Part shown: positions 36,059 through 43,992 of the stretch, in pieces
Position numbering within the stretch: position 1 is the stretch's first letter
How the letters are laid out: each line of letters starts with the position of its first letter
Assembly (NCBI GenBank): GCA_019745975.1
Contig: JAIESQ010000062.1
Span: forward strand, 1-64,000
Length of the DNA: 64,000 nucleotides
Direction: 5' to 3'
From: Pirellulales bacterium
GTDB taxonomy: Bacteria; Planctomycetota; Planctomycetia; Pirellulales; JAEUIK01
Notes under the pieces: generated by a model
Databases searched by the model: none
Seen by the model: only the letters and a program-made list of their open reading frames with translations
What the model was told of the DNA's origin: nothing
Program-made: the position numbers and the translations under genes

Positions 36059-37099
36059 GTGAGTCGCGCCGCTGTCGATAGCAGGAACAAACCGACGCTT
36101 TCTAGCGCCGGCGAACGAGGCACTGGGACACAAACCGACGACGACCTCGGGCGCAATAAACCCTATCACCGCCGCGGCAGGGGGCGCGTGCGCCTAGCCG
36201 TCATCAGCACCCCGCGATCAGGCAATACCTGGTTTCGCCTGCTGTTGCACTCGGCATTCGGCCTCGAGGAGCGCGGCGTTCATAATCCGTCGGACCTTGA
36301 ATGGTCGCGTCTGCCCGAGCGCTTTGTTCTGCAACTGCATTGGCCGCCTACCGAAGCGCTGCGCCAGCAACTGACTGCCCACGGGTTTCAACCGATCACC
36401 CTAGCGCGGCATCCGCTGGGTGTCCTGATCTCGATTCTGCATTACGTGCCGAATCACCCAAAATCAGCGCGCTGGCTCGAGGGGACTGGCGGCGACGAGC
36501 GATCAATCGTGGGGGCACTGCCGCGTAGCGGCGCCTTTCTAAAGTATGCGACGGGTTCGCGGGCGGCGGCCCTGCTGAACGTCAGCCGCGACTGGTGGAT
36601 GGTGCCCGGAACGTGCCAGGTACGCTACGAAGACTTGGTGGCCGACCCAGTGGTGACGCTGGAGCGGCTGTCCAACGATCTAGGCATCGAGCCTGTCGTG
36701 CCACTCGCGGAAGCGGTCGAGGCGTTCAGCATTGGTCGGCTTCGCGACGCCCGCCGCGATCAACACGCGTGGCGCGGTGATCCCGATTTGTGGAAGACGT
36801 TGCTTCCGGCGGCCGAAGCCCGACAGATTTGTCAGACACACGACGCTTGCATGCGAACTCTTGGCTACCAATGCGACGCCGACGCCACGCTCGAGCCGGC
36901 GCAGGCCGACTTGAACTGGCTGAATGCCGAGTTTGCCACGCTCTGGGACCATGTCAATCGCGTCAAGGATCGGCTGGCAGCGCTCGTCGAGGCCGAAGAG
37001 CGGCGACAGCTTGGTGTGCTCGGGCGGCTAAAGCGAAGTCTTTCGGCGCGCTTTCCGCGTGCCGTCGGCTGGCTCAAAATGCGGTTACTACGACCTTGA
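36059..37099 (+). CDS. PAPS-dependent sulfotransferase family protein
   Basis: A 346-residue cytosolic protein. STPRSGNTWFRLLLHSAF (from 50) is the 5'-phosphosulfate-binding loop of the PAPS sulfotransferase fold. ARHPLGVLISILHY (116-129) fits the 3'-phosphate-binding strand. RYEDLVADPVVTLERL is a further conserved segment. It probably sulfates a sugar hydroxyl of the locus's polysaccharide before export. The N-terminal 45 residues are polar and may be disordered. The GTG has GGAG about 7 nt upstream. No PAPS synthesis genes are in the window. Confidence 0.85.
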   Translation: MSRAAVDSRNKPTLSSAGERGTGTQTDDDLGRNKPYHRRGRGRVRLAVISTPRSGNTWFRLLLHSAFGLEERGVHNPSDLEWSRLPERFVLQLHWPPTEALRQQLTAHGFQPITLARHPLGVLISILHYVPNHPKSARWLEGTGGDERSIVGALPRSGAFLKYATGSRAAALLNVSRDWWMVPGTCQVRYEDLVADPVVTLERLSNDLGIEPVVPLAEAVEAFSIGRLRDARRDQHAWRGDPDLWKTLLPAAEARQICQTHDACMRTLGYQCDADATLEPAQADLNWLNAEFATLWDHVNRVKDRLAALVEAEERRQLGVLGRLKRSLSARFPRAVGWLKMRLLRP

Positions 37100-37941
37100 C
37101 GCTGCAGTCCGCGGTGGTTACGCAGCTCACTTCAAGCGACGAGGTTGAACAAAGGTTGTCGTTCAAAGAGCGGTTGTTAGCAGCTTGCAACGGGCCTTTG
37201 GGCGTCGTGGGCGTCGAGTTGGTACCGGCCTGGCGGCGGCGTTGGTGGATGTGCCAGCGTTCGTTTCGATTCGGTGGTCGTGAGCTGCCCTATTTCTACC
37301 ATTCGTACAACTGCGGTTGGCCTCCTTATACGAGTGAGCGCACGGTAGAGCTGGCCCTGGCCGATGATTGGCTCGAGCAGCATTCAACCGACCGTGTAGT
37401 CGAGATTGGTGCCGTTACGCCCTATTATTGGCCGGGACGCATCCGCGAAATGGTCGATCCGTTTGATCCGCATCCTCGGGTAACATGCCGCCGTTCGTTG
37501 CTCGAAGTTGACTTGCGCGGCGCCAGCGTATTGTCGATCTCGACGTTTGAGCACATCGGCACCAGCGACTATGCAAGCCAGGAATCTCCCGAGTGCGTGA
37601 ACGACGCAATCGAAAAACTGCTGGCCGAATCACCGGGGTTCTTGGTCACGATGCCGACCGGCTACAACCGTCGTGTTGACGAACTACTGTTTGAATCGGC
37701 GGCCTGGCCGGCGGATGTGTCGGTCGACTTTCTCGTTCGCATCGCGGGCGGCGAGTGGGCGCAGGCCGAGCACGCTGAGCAAGCACGGCGTCCCTATGGA
37801 GATGCACGACTCCAGCAGCGTTTTCCCGATACTTGCATTGGTCGCTGGGCCAACGCCGTCGCGGTACTCCAGCGGTCCGCGTCGCGCGCTGTCGATTCGC
37901 GCGGACGCGATTCAGCAGTACAGAAAGTCGGCACCCTGTAA
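37096..37941 (+). CDS. methyltransferase-like protein of glycan loci
   Basis: A protein of about 281 residues whose TTG start overlaps the sulfotransferase stop (TTGA). A GTG at 37114 is an alternative. DRVVEIGAVTPYYWPG followed by VDLRGASVLSISTFEHIGTS resembles a family of SAM-methyltransferase-like proteins in glycan clusters (VLEVGNVLSHY...ISISTLEHVG). The glycine loop reads EIGAVTPYY instead of ExGxGxG, so cofactor binding is doubtful. It may be a catalytically altered homologue. I give the family, not a reaction. Confidence 0.6.
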   Translation: MTLQSAVVTQLTSSDEVEQRLSFKERLLAACNGPLGVVGVELVPAWRRRWWMCQRSFRFGGRELPYFYHSYNCGWPPYTSERTVELALADDWLEQHSTDRVVEIGAVTPYYWPGRIREMVDPFDPHPRVTCRRSLLEVDLRGASVLSISTFEHIGTSDYASQESPECVNDAIEKLLAESPGFLVTMPTGYNRRVDELLFESAAWPADVSVDFLVRIAGGEWAQAEHAEQARRPYGDARLQQRFPDTCIGRWANAVAVLQRSASRAVDSRGRDSAVQKVGTL

Positions 37942-37955
37942 CGCGTGGCACCACG

Positions 37956-39152
37956 GTGAAGGTCGGCATCTATCAATACTATTGGGGGGGCGTAGGCGGG
38001 GCGCAGCGCTACGTGGCTGTTGTCGCCGAGTTGCTTGCCCATCACCATGATGTCGAAATCGTTCATCACCGCCGCGATTTCGATCCCGCGCGAGTGGCCG
38101 AAGCCCTCGATGTTGATCTTTCACGCGTGCGCTTTCGCTTTGAACCGGAACGACTGCATGGCCGTTGGGGAACGAACAACCCCTGGAAGCGGCTGCGTTG
38201 CGAGGCGGAGTGGTGCGCCGACTTGAGCGCGCCGTACGAAGTATTCATCGATTCCAGCGACCGCATTCCGTATTTCTGCCATGCCCCTCGTGGCGTGTTG
38301 CTGACGCATTTTCCGTTGGTGACGTTCGAGGAATACCACGGTCGCCTCGCTCCGACATGGACGCACCGGCCGTGGCCGCTGCGGGCGGCGAGGGCCGCGT
38401 TCCAACGCTTGGAATGGCGCCGACGATTCGCTACCTACGATCTTTGCCTCGTGAACTCACAATACACAAAGTATTGGTTCGAACGCCTGTGGGGGCCACC
38501 TGCGCAAGTGTTGTATCCCCCGCTACGCGAGGGCTTCGCGCCTCAAGCCAAGCAACCACTGATTCTCGCGATCGGGGCGTTCCATCATTCGTCGCACAAA
38601 CGCCAGGATGTCTTGGTGCAGAACTTCGCCGAACTGTGCCGCGCCGGCCTGGCCGATTGGAGGCTGGTGCTGGTGGGTGCTGTCGGGCCAAGGCCAGAGG
38701 ACCGAGCCTATGTCGAACGACTGCGCTCCGAGGGCAGTGATCTTCCCATGGAAATCCGCACCGACGTCAGCGCCCGCGAACTGAGGGATCTGCTTGCACA
38801 TGCGGCAATTCTGTGGCACGCCATGGGCTACGGGGTTGACGCCCAACGTGATCCAAGCCGACTGGAACATTTCGGAATGGTGATCACCGAAGCGATGGCG
38901 GCCGGTGCGGTGCCCATTGCCTTTCGCGGTGGTGGCATCCCAGAAATGATCGCCCAGGGGGAAAATGGTGTCCTTTGGTCGAGTTTCGACGAGTTGCGCC
39001 AGGCCACGCTCGAGGTTGCTGGCGACGTCGCCTTGCGCACGCGAATGGCTGCGGCCGCGGTCGAGCGCTCGCGAGACTTTTCAGCCGCGAGATTCCAAGC
39101 CCGCCTGTTTGAGTTGCTCGCGGCCGTACTCCGGCAACCAGTAGCGGCATGA
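37956..39152 (+). CDS. glycosyltransferase, family 4-like
   Basis: A 398-residue GT-B fold protein. The N-terminus VKVGIYQYYWGGVGGAQRYV is a nucleotide-fold strand plus Gly loop. The C-terminal donor site HFGMVITEAMAAGAVPIAFR contains the conserved E-x7-E region of retaining GT4 enzymes. The GTG at 37956 is the only sensible start, 14 bp after the preceding stop. The sugar specificity is unknown. An insertion with FHHSSHKRQDVLVQNFAEL precedes the donor site. Confidence 0.82.
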   Translation: MKVGIYQYYWGGVGGAQRYVAVVAELLAHHHDVEIVHHRRDFDPARVAEALDVDLSRVRFRFEPERLHGRWGTNNPWKRLRCEAEWCADLSAPYEVFIDSSDRIPYFCHAPRGVLLTHFPLVTFEEYHGRLAPTWTHRPWPLRAARAAFQRLEWRRRFATYDLCLVNSQYTKYWFERLWGPPAQVLYPPLREGFAPQAKQPLILAIGAFHHSSHKRQDVLVQNFAELCRAGLADWRLVLVGAVGPRPEDRAYVERLRSEGSDLPMEIRTDVSARELRDLLAHAAILWHAMGYGVDAQRDPSRLEHFGMVITEAMAAGAVPIAFRGGGIPEMIAQGENGVLWSSFDELRQATLEVAGDVALRTRMAAAAVERSRDFSAARFQARLFELLAAVLRQPVAA

Positions 39153-39195
39153 CCACCAGATTCCAGTTGAAGCCGCTCGACGATTCAGCTCCCTG

Positions 39196-40419
39196 ATGAC
39201 TGCCACCTGCGAAGTCGTTCGGATGACGGGTGACATGATGGCAAGCCGGCGCACGCGCGTGCTGTTTGTCGCACACTCCGGTTTCCAGGGAGGCGCCGAG
39301 CTGTGCCTCGACACAACCCTCGCTCACCTCGATCAGGCCTGCTTCGAGCCGTTCGTAGTGTTTGCGGGAGACGGCCCGCTCGTTGCCAGGGCTCGTGACT
39401 ATGGTTGCCATGTCGAAATCTGGCCGCTGAGCTGGTGGCTCTGCTTTGAACCCGGCTGGTGGCATTACAAGAACTTGTTGGGCACGGTACCACGTGTCGC
39501 GCGCCTGGTTCGCTTCTTGCGATATCACCAAATCGACCTGGTTTACACGAACACGGCCGTGCTGTTCGAAGGGGCCCTCGCGGCCCGCCGCGCTCGACTG
39601 CCCCATGTGTGGCACGTTCACGAGGTGCTCACAGCCGAACACATGCGTCCGCGCATGCTCCCACTGTCAGTGATCGCGGGACTCATTGACGGGTTATCCA
39701 ACCGGGTAATTTTTGAGTCGGAATCGAGCCGCCGCATCGCGTCCCGGTGGATTGCCCTGGAAAAATCGACGGCCATCCATAACTCGGTGCGGCTCGTTCC
39801 AACGGGCGCCATCGATCGTACCGCGGCGCGGCGGCGAATTGGTGTTCCGGCTGGTGCCACGGTATTTGCCTTCCTAGGTCGGTTTTCCGATCGCAAGAAT
39901 CCGTTATTGTTGGCCGAGGCCTTGGCGCAACTGCCGCGCGACACCCCGTTGCACGTGATGTTTGTGGGTGAAGGGCCCTTGGAAACGCAACTACGAGATC
40001 GGCTGGCCGCCCTTGGATTGAACAATCGAACGACCATCGTACCCTTCCAATCCGACGTGAGCGAAGTCCTGGCGGCCAGCGACGTGGTGGTCCTGCCATC
40101 GAATGAAGAGTCGTTTGGCCTCGTATTGGTCGAAGCGGCCGCGTTTGCCCGCCCTGTCATCGCCACGCGGACTCAGGGTCCAAGCGAGATTGTGGTTGAC
40201 GGAGTCACGGGGTTGTTAGTGCCGCCGCGTGACGTGGCCGCCCTGGCCAGCGCGATGCGAACGCTTGTAGACGACGCTGAACTTCGAGATAGGCTAGGGC
40301 AAGCCGGCGCCGCGCGTGCCGCCGAATGGTTTTCGGCCCCCCGCAACACGCAACTCATCGAGCAGACGCTTGTCGATGTCTTGGACAACGCGCGATCCGC
40401 GAAGGGTCGACCACAGTGA
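39196..40419 (+). CDS. glycosyltransferase, family 4
   Basis: A 407-residue GT4-type protein. RVLFVAHSGFQGGAELCLDT forms the first nucleotide-fold loop. FAFLGRFSDRKNPLLLAEAL and NEESFGLVLVEAAAFARPVI form the C-terminal donor-binding half with the E-x7-E pattern. The next gene starts at a GTG that overlaps this stop by 4 bp. ATG codons at 39223, 39235 and 39238 are possible alternative starts, since homologues usually begin near RTRVLFV. Confidence 0.88.
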   Translation: MTATCEVVRMTGDMMASRRTRVLFVAHSGFQGGAELCLDTTLAHLDQACFEPFVVFAGDGPLVARARDYGCHVEIWPLSWWLCFEPGWWHYKNLLGTVPRVARLVRFLRYHQIDLVYTNTAVLFEGALAARRARLPHVWHVHEVLTAEHMRPRMLPLSVIAGLIDGLSNRVIFESESSRRIASRWIALEKSTAIHNSVRLVPTGAIDRTAARRRIGVPAGATVFAFLGRFSDRKNPLLLAEALAQLPRDTPLHVMFVGEGPLETQLRDRLAALGLNNRTTIVPFQSDVSEVLAASDVVVLPSNEESFGLVLVEAAAFARPVIATRTQGPSEIVVDGVTGLLVPPRDVAALASAMRTLVDDAELRDRLGQAGAARAAEWFSAPRNTQLIEQTLVDVLDNARSAKGRPQ

Positions 40420-41351
40420 ATCAGCTGCTCGTCAGCGTGGTGATTCCCGTCTTCAATGGCGCCGACTTCCTGCCGACCGCGCTTGACCACGTTTTCAATC
40501 AGACCTATCAACGTTTGCAGGTGATCATTGTCGACGATGGCTCGACGGATCGCACGCCCGAGGTACTCGCACGGTACGCGACACAGATCGAGGTTCAGCG
40601 TCAGCCAAACCGGGGCGTGGGCCACGCGCGCAACACGGGGATTGCCGCATCTCGCGGTGATTATGTGGCCTTCCTCGATCAGGACGACTGGTGGCATCGC
40701 GACAAGATTTCCCGACAAGTCGCTTGCTTCGAACAGGACGGAGGTGTCGGGCTCGTGCATACGGGCGTCGACTATTTCGACCAACGCTCACGAGCGATTA
40801 CCAAGCCGCTTAATCCGGTCGCTCGTCCCGAACTGTTGCAAGGCGACTGCTTTCGACGACTGCTCGAAGAAAACCACGTCCGCAATTCGAGCGTGATGGT
40901 TCGCCGCCGGTTGTTAGCCGAGGTCGGGGCCTGCGACCAGGCGATCTCGGGGAACACGGTCCAGGATTACGACCTGTGGCTGCGTTTGGCGCGTGTCAGC
41001 CGCTTTGCGTATTTGCCAGAATCGTTAACAGTGATTCGCCTGCACCAGCAACAAGGAACCTGGGATCGCCGACAGATGCTCGGCGAGGAGGCGCGATTGC
41101 TAGAGCGCCTGCGGGCTCGCGAGCCCAGCCTGACGCAGGGCTTACGCCGCCGCATGGCAGGGCTCTATGACTCGCTGGGAGTTGCCCATCTCGACGCCGG
41201 CGAAGCGCGTGCCGCGCGCCGCGCCTTCAGACGTTCGTTGAGCGAACAGTTCACGCCGCGCGGGGCAATGCTCTATCTATCCACGCTCCTGCCAGCCAGC
41301 CTGCGAGAGACGTTGCGTCAGAACCGACGCCAACTGGGAGACGCCTTGTGA
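40416..41351 (+). CDS. glycosyltransferase, family 2
   Basis: A 311-residue GT-A enzyme. LVSVVIPVFNGADFLPTALD opens the fold. VIIVDDGSTDRTPEVL gives the nucleotide-binding Asp pair, and AFLDQDDWW contains the DxD-like metal motif. NTVQDYDLWLRLARVS carries the acceptor-side catalytic region. The C-terminus (from about 230) is an Arg-rich helical stretch ending in TPR-like AHLDAGEARAARRAFRRSL. The start and stop both overlap neighbours by 4 bp (GTGA). Confidence 0.9.
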   Translation: MNQLLVSVVIPVFNGADFLPTALDHVFNQTYQRLQVIIVDDGSTDRTPEVLARYATQIEVQRQPNRGVGHARNTGIAASRGDYVAFLDQDDWWHRDKISRQVACFEQDGGVGLVHTGVDYFDQRSRAITKPLNPVARPELLQGDCFRRLLEENHVRNSSVMVRRRLLAEVGACDQAISGNTVQDYDLWLRLARVSRFAYLPESLTVIRLHQQQGTWDRRQMLGEEARLLERLRAREPSLTQGLRRRMAGLYDSLGVAHLDAGEARAARRAFRRSLSEQFTPRGAMLYLSTLLPASLRETLRQNRRQLGDAL

Positions 41352-42052
41352 GCGCATCACTACCGACGGCGGAGCGAGCGCCGCTTGAGCCATCGCAGCG
41401 CCGCGCGCAGCCGCCCGCGGAGCGCTCGCCACTGAAGAGTGCCGCAAAGCGCATCGTGGGCTTCGTCGCGCTGTGTGTGGTGATTCCGGCATTCGTGGTC
41501 TACTTGATCGGTCGCGCCATCGTCGGTCCGGTAAGAGCTTTTGCCACATGGTCGCAAGCGTTTAGCCTCGTGCCAGGGCTGCCTGGCGAATACCTGCGCA
41601 GGGCGTTTTGCAAACTAACGCTCGCCCATTGTGGCGACGACGTATGCATCACCTTTGGTACGTTGATCTCGCACCCGACCGCCAGTCTGGGAGACCGCAC
41701 GTATGTCGGCGCGTATTGCATGCTTGGCGATGTGACACTCGAAGAAGACGTGCTGCTCGGCTCGCACGTTTCGATCATCAACGGCGGCGCTCAGCATGGC
41801 ACCGAGCGGCTCGACTTGCCGATTCGTGAACAGCGAGGTCGGTGGCGACGGATCACAATTGGGCGCGATACCTGGATCGGCGATCGCTCGGTGGTGCTCG
41901 CCGACGTGGGACGGCATTGTGTCGTAGGCGCAGGCTCGGTAGTGGTCTCGCCCTTGGCCGACTACGCCGTCGCCGTGGGCAACCCAGCTCGCGTGTTGCG
42001 CTACCGGAACGAAGAAGCTCTCGGACCAATCAACGCGTCAGGCGAGTCGTGA
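41348..42052 (+). CDS. hexapeptide-repeat acyltransferase with membrane anchor
   Basis: A 234-residue protein. A hydrophobic segment (about 36-56, FVALCVVIPAFVVYLIGRA) precedes a left-handed beta-helix with imperfect hexapeptide repeats (SLGDRTYVGAYCMLGDVTLE, then ITIGRDTWIGDRSVVLADVG). The motif ISHPTASLGD and the final GNPARVLRYRN are typical of the maltose/galactoside acetyltransferase group. It probably acetylates a sugar of the polysaccharide. The GTG overlaps the GT2 stop by 4 bp. Its own stop overlaps the GTG of an asparagine-synthase remnant. Confidence 0.85.
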   Translation: MSASLPTAERAPLEPSQRRAQPPAERSPLKSAAKRIVGFVALCVVIPAFVVYLIGRAIVGPVRAFATWSQAFSLVPGLPGEYLRRAFCKLTLAHCGDDVCITFGTLISHPTASLGDRTYVGAYCMLGDVTLEEDVLLGSHVSIINGGAQHGTERLDLPIREQRGRWRRITIGRDTWIGDRSVVLADVGRHCVVGAGSVVVSPLADYAVAVGNPARVLRYRNEEALGPINASGES

Positions 42053-42294
42053 CCGAACGCCGGAGCAAAGACCCAATGGGCGGCATTGCCGGAGGTCTGT
42101 ACGCTGAGCTAACTCGGCCCGTCGACCCCGCCGTGTCGCGCGCGATGGGAGACGCGATTGCTCATCGCGGTCCAGATGGCGGAAGCTATTGGCAAGCGCC
42201 AGGCGTGGGATTGGTGCGTCGCCGGCAGTCGATCATCGACCTGGCAGTTGGCGAACAGCGACTGCGTAACGAATTCCGAACGTTAATCGGGTAA
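42049..42294 (+). pseudogene. truncated asparagine synthase-like remnant
   Basis: A GTG overlaps the preceding stop (GTGA), as for the other genes. From the ATG at 42076 the frame reads MGGIAGGLYAELTRPVDPAV, then DAIAHRGPDGGSYW and VRRRQSIIDLAVGEQRLRNE. This is the first about 72 residues of an asparagine synthase (exosortase-associated amidotransferase type). The rest, about 500-600 residues, is absent, and TAA occurs at 42292. The residue after Met is Gly instead of the catalytic Cys2. This is probably a decayed gene, although translation of a short peptide cannot be ruled out. The 118 bp to the next gene shows no continuing homology. Confidence 0.8.
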
Positions 42295-42412
42295 TTAATC
42301 CGGTCGTGGAGGAGATCGCCTCCATTCCCCTAGAGAGTTCGACACCTCAGGCCGCTAGCGGCGTAAGTAAGGTTGTGCCAATGGACCCAAGCCGCATGGC
42401 GAGTAAGAAGAT

Positions 42413-42958
42413 ATGCTTGGCTGGGTAGTTCCGCACTTGCGTGTCGACAGCGTGCTCGATCTAACGGTCGAAGAACTGTCGCGATTTCGCTTGCGCGGAT
42501 TGCTACTCGATGTGGACTGCACCCTGAAGGATCATGGCGCCGCGGAATTCCGCCCGGAGATCGCGGCTTGGATCGACAATTTGCGCACAGCCGAGATGCG
42601 CATGTGTTTGTTGTCCAACGGCCGACCGCGGCGCATCGAACGGCTGGCCAGTTCGCTGGGCGTGCCATTCGTTGCGCAAGCGATGAAGCCCTGGCCGAGC
42701 GGCTGCCATGTCGCGGTGCAACGTTGTGGTTTACCGTCGCACGAGGTCGCTGTCGTGGGGGATCAACTTTTCGCCGACGTGCTGGCAGGGCGCTTGGCGG
42801 GGCTATTCACGATCCTGGTGAATCCGACGTCAAAGGTCGAGCCCTGGTTCACGAAATTGAAGCGACCGTTGGAACGCCCCGTACTATCCTGGCTCGATCG
42901 CCGTGATCGTCGTCGTGCCGCACGTCAAACCAAATCCAGTGAGAATCAGACGTCGTGA
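42413..42958 (+). CDS. HAD-family phosphatase, YqeG-like
   Basis: A 181-residue HAD phosphatase. The nucleophile motif LLLDVDCTL (Asp33, Asp35) corresponds to the DxDxT signature. LLSNGRPRR supplies the Ser/Asn of motif II, Lys92 follows in QAMKPWP, and VVGDQLFADVLAG is the motif IV sequence of the YqeG group (HAD-IIIA). YqeG relatives act on phosphoglycolipid- or phosphate-monoester substrates. The UbiA prenyltransferase gene overlaps its stop by 4 bp. This pairing resembles mycobacterial decaprenyl-phosphate ribosylation, where a phosphatase follows the transferase. That role here is inferred. Confidence 0.8.
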   Translation: MLGWVVPHLRVDSVLDLTVEELSRFRLRGLLLDVDCTLKDHGAAEFRPEIAAWIDNLRTAEMRMCLLSNGRPRRIERLASSLGVPFVAQAMKPWPSGCHVAVQRCGLPSHEVAVVGDQLFADVLAGRLAGLFTILVNPTSKVEPWFTKLKRPLERPVLSWLDRRDRRRAARQTKSSENQTS

Positions 42959-43992
42959 GCCGCCTGGCAGAACCTACTGACCCGCAACTCTCCGATAGCG
43001 CTGCAACGGCGCCGCATGTCGTGGCTCGCACAGGCACGTGGCACAAGCTGCTACCGTACCTGTCGATTGCACGCCCCGACCACTGGATTAAGAACTCCTT
43101 CATGGGGCTAGGGGTGCTGTTGGCGTTCTTTTATTACCCCAACTTGCTGGATTGGGAAGCAGCGGGTCGGGTGCTTTGGGCACTGATGACGACCTGCCTT
43201 GCAGCGTCGAGCAACTATGTTCTCAACGAGATTCTCGACGCCCCCAAGGATCGGCATCACCCTGTCAAGCACGCGCGGCCGATCCCTTCGGGACAAATCA
43301 GGCTGCCGATCGCCTACATCGAATGGCTCTTGTTGGGCGGACTGGCGATGGCGGCCGCCTGGCAGTTGAACGTTGCATTCGCCGCGTCGGCGGCGGCGCT
43401 GCTCTTCATGGGGCTCGTTTACAACGTGCCCCCGGTGCGCTCAAAAGAGCTGCCCTACGTCGATGTGCTAAGCGAGTCAGTCAACAATCCCTTGCGGCTG
43501 TTGTTAGGCTGGTTCGCCGTCACCGCGGCCACGGTACCGCCCGTCACGTTGATGGTCTTTTACTGGATGATCGGTGCTTTCTTCATGGCCAGCAAGCGCT
43601 TTGCCGAATACCGCTCCATCGGCGATCCGGTTGTGGCGGCCAGCTATCGCGGTTCGTTCCGTCACTGCAACGATCAGCAACTGCTCATTAGCATGTTCTT
43701 TTATGCCACCGCGGCGGCGCTGTTCTTGGGCATGTTCATCATCCGCTATCACCTGGAACTGATTCTAAGCGTGCCACTGATCGCCGGCTTCTTCAGCATG
43801 TACATGCGGCTCGCGCTCAAGAAGGACAGTGCCGCGCAGAGCCCCGAACGTCTCTACCGCGAAGCGGGCCTGATGATCTATCTAGTGGTCTGCGTGGTCG
43901 TCTTCGTCTGGTTGATGTTTGTGGAAGTACGGTACTTGCACGAACTATTCAACGTGCCTAAGTCGGATATGCCGACGTTGTGGCAACTCTGA
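42955..43992 (+). CDS. UbiA-family prenyltransferase (DPPR-synthase-like)
   Basis: A membrane protein of 345 residues. The first active-site motif is NEILDAPKDR (Asn91, Asp95, Asp99), followed by HHPVKHARPIPSG. That close D-pair with the HPxKxxRPI run resembles decaprenyl-phosphate 5-phosphoribosyltransferase (Rv3806c) more than UbiA for quinones. The second Asp motif is in YVDVLSESVNNPLR. An RPDHWIKN N-terminal motif is also family-like. It may transfer phosphoribose from PRPP to polyprenyl phosphate. Quinone or haem prenylation is the alternative. GTG start, overlapping the HAD gene by 4 bp. Confidence 0.82.
   Translation: MSRLAEPTDPQLSDSAATAPHVVARTGTWHKLLPYLSIARPDHWIKNSFMGLGVLLAFFYYPNLLDWEAAGRVLWALMTTCLAASSNYVLNEILDAPKDRHHPVKHARPIPSGQIRLPIAYIEWLLLGGLAMAAAWQLNVAFAASAAALLFMGLVYNVPPVRSKELPYVDVLSESVNNPLRLLLGWFAVTAATVPPVTLMVFYWMIGAFFMASKRFAEYRSIGDPVVAASYRGSFRHCNDQQLLISMFFYATAAALFLGMFIIRYHLELILSVPLIAGFFSMYMRLALKKDSAAQSPERLYREAGLMIYLVVCVVVFVWLMFVEVRYLHELFNVPKSDMPTLWQL

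Noticed and set aside
36790-37095. Extended frame before the methyltransferase-like gene
   Set aside because: It overlaps the sulfotransferase and is Arg/Ala-rich shadow sequence without homology.
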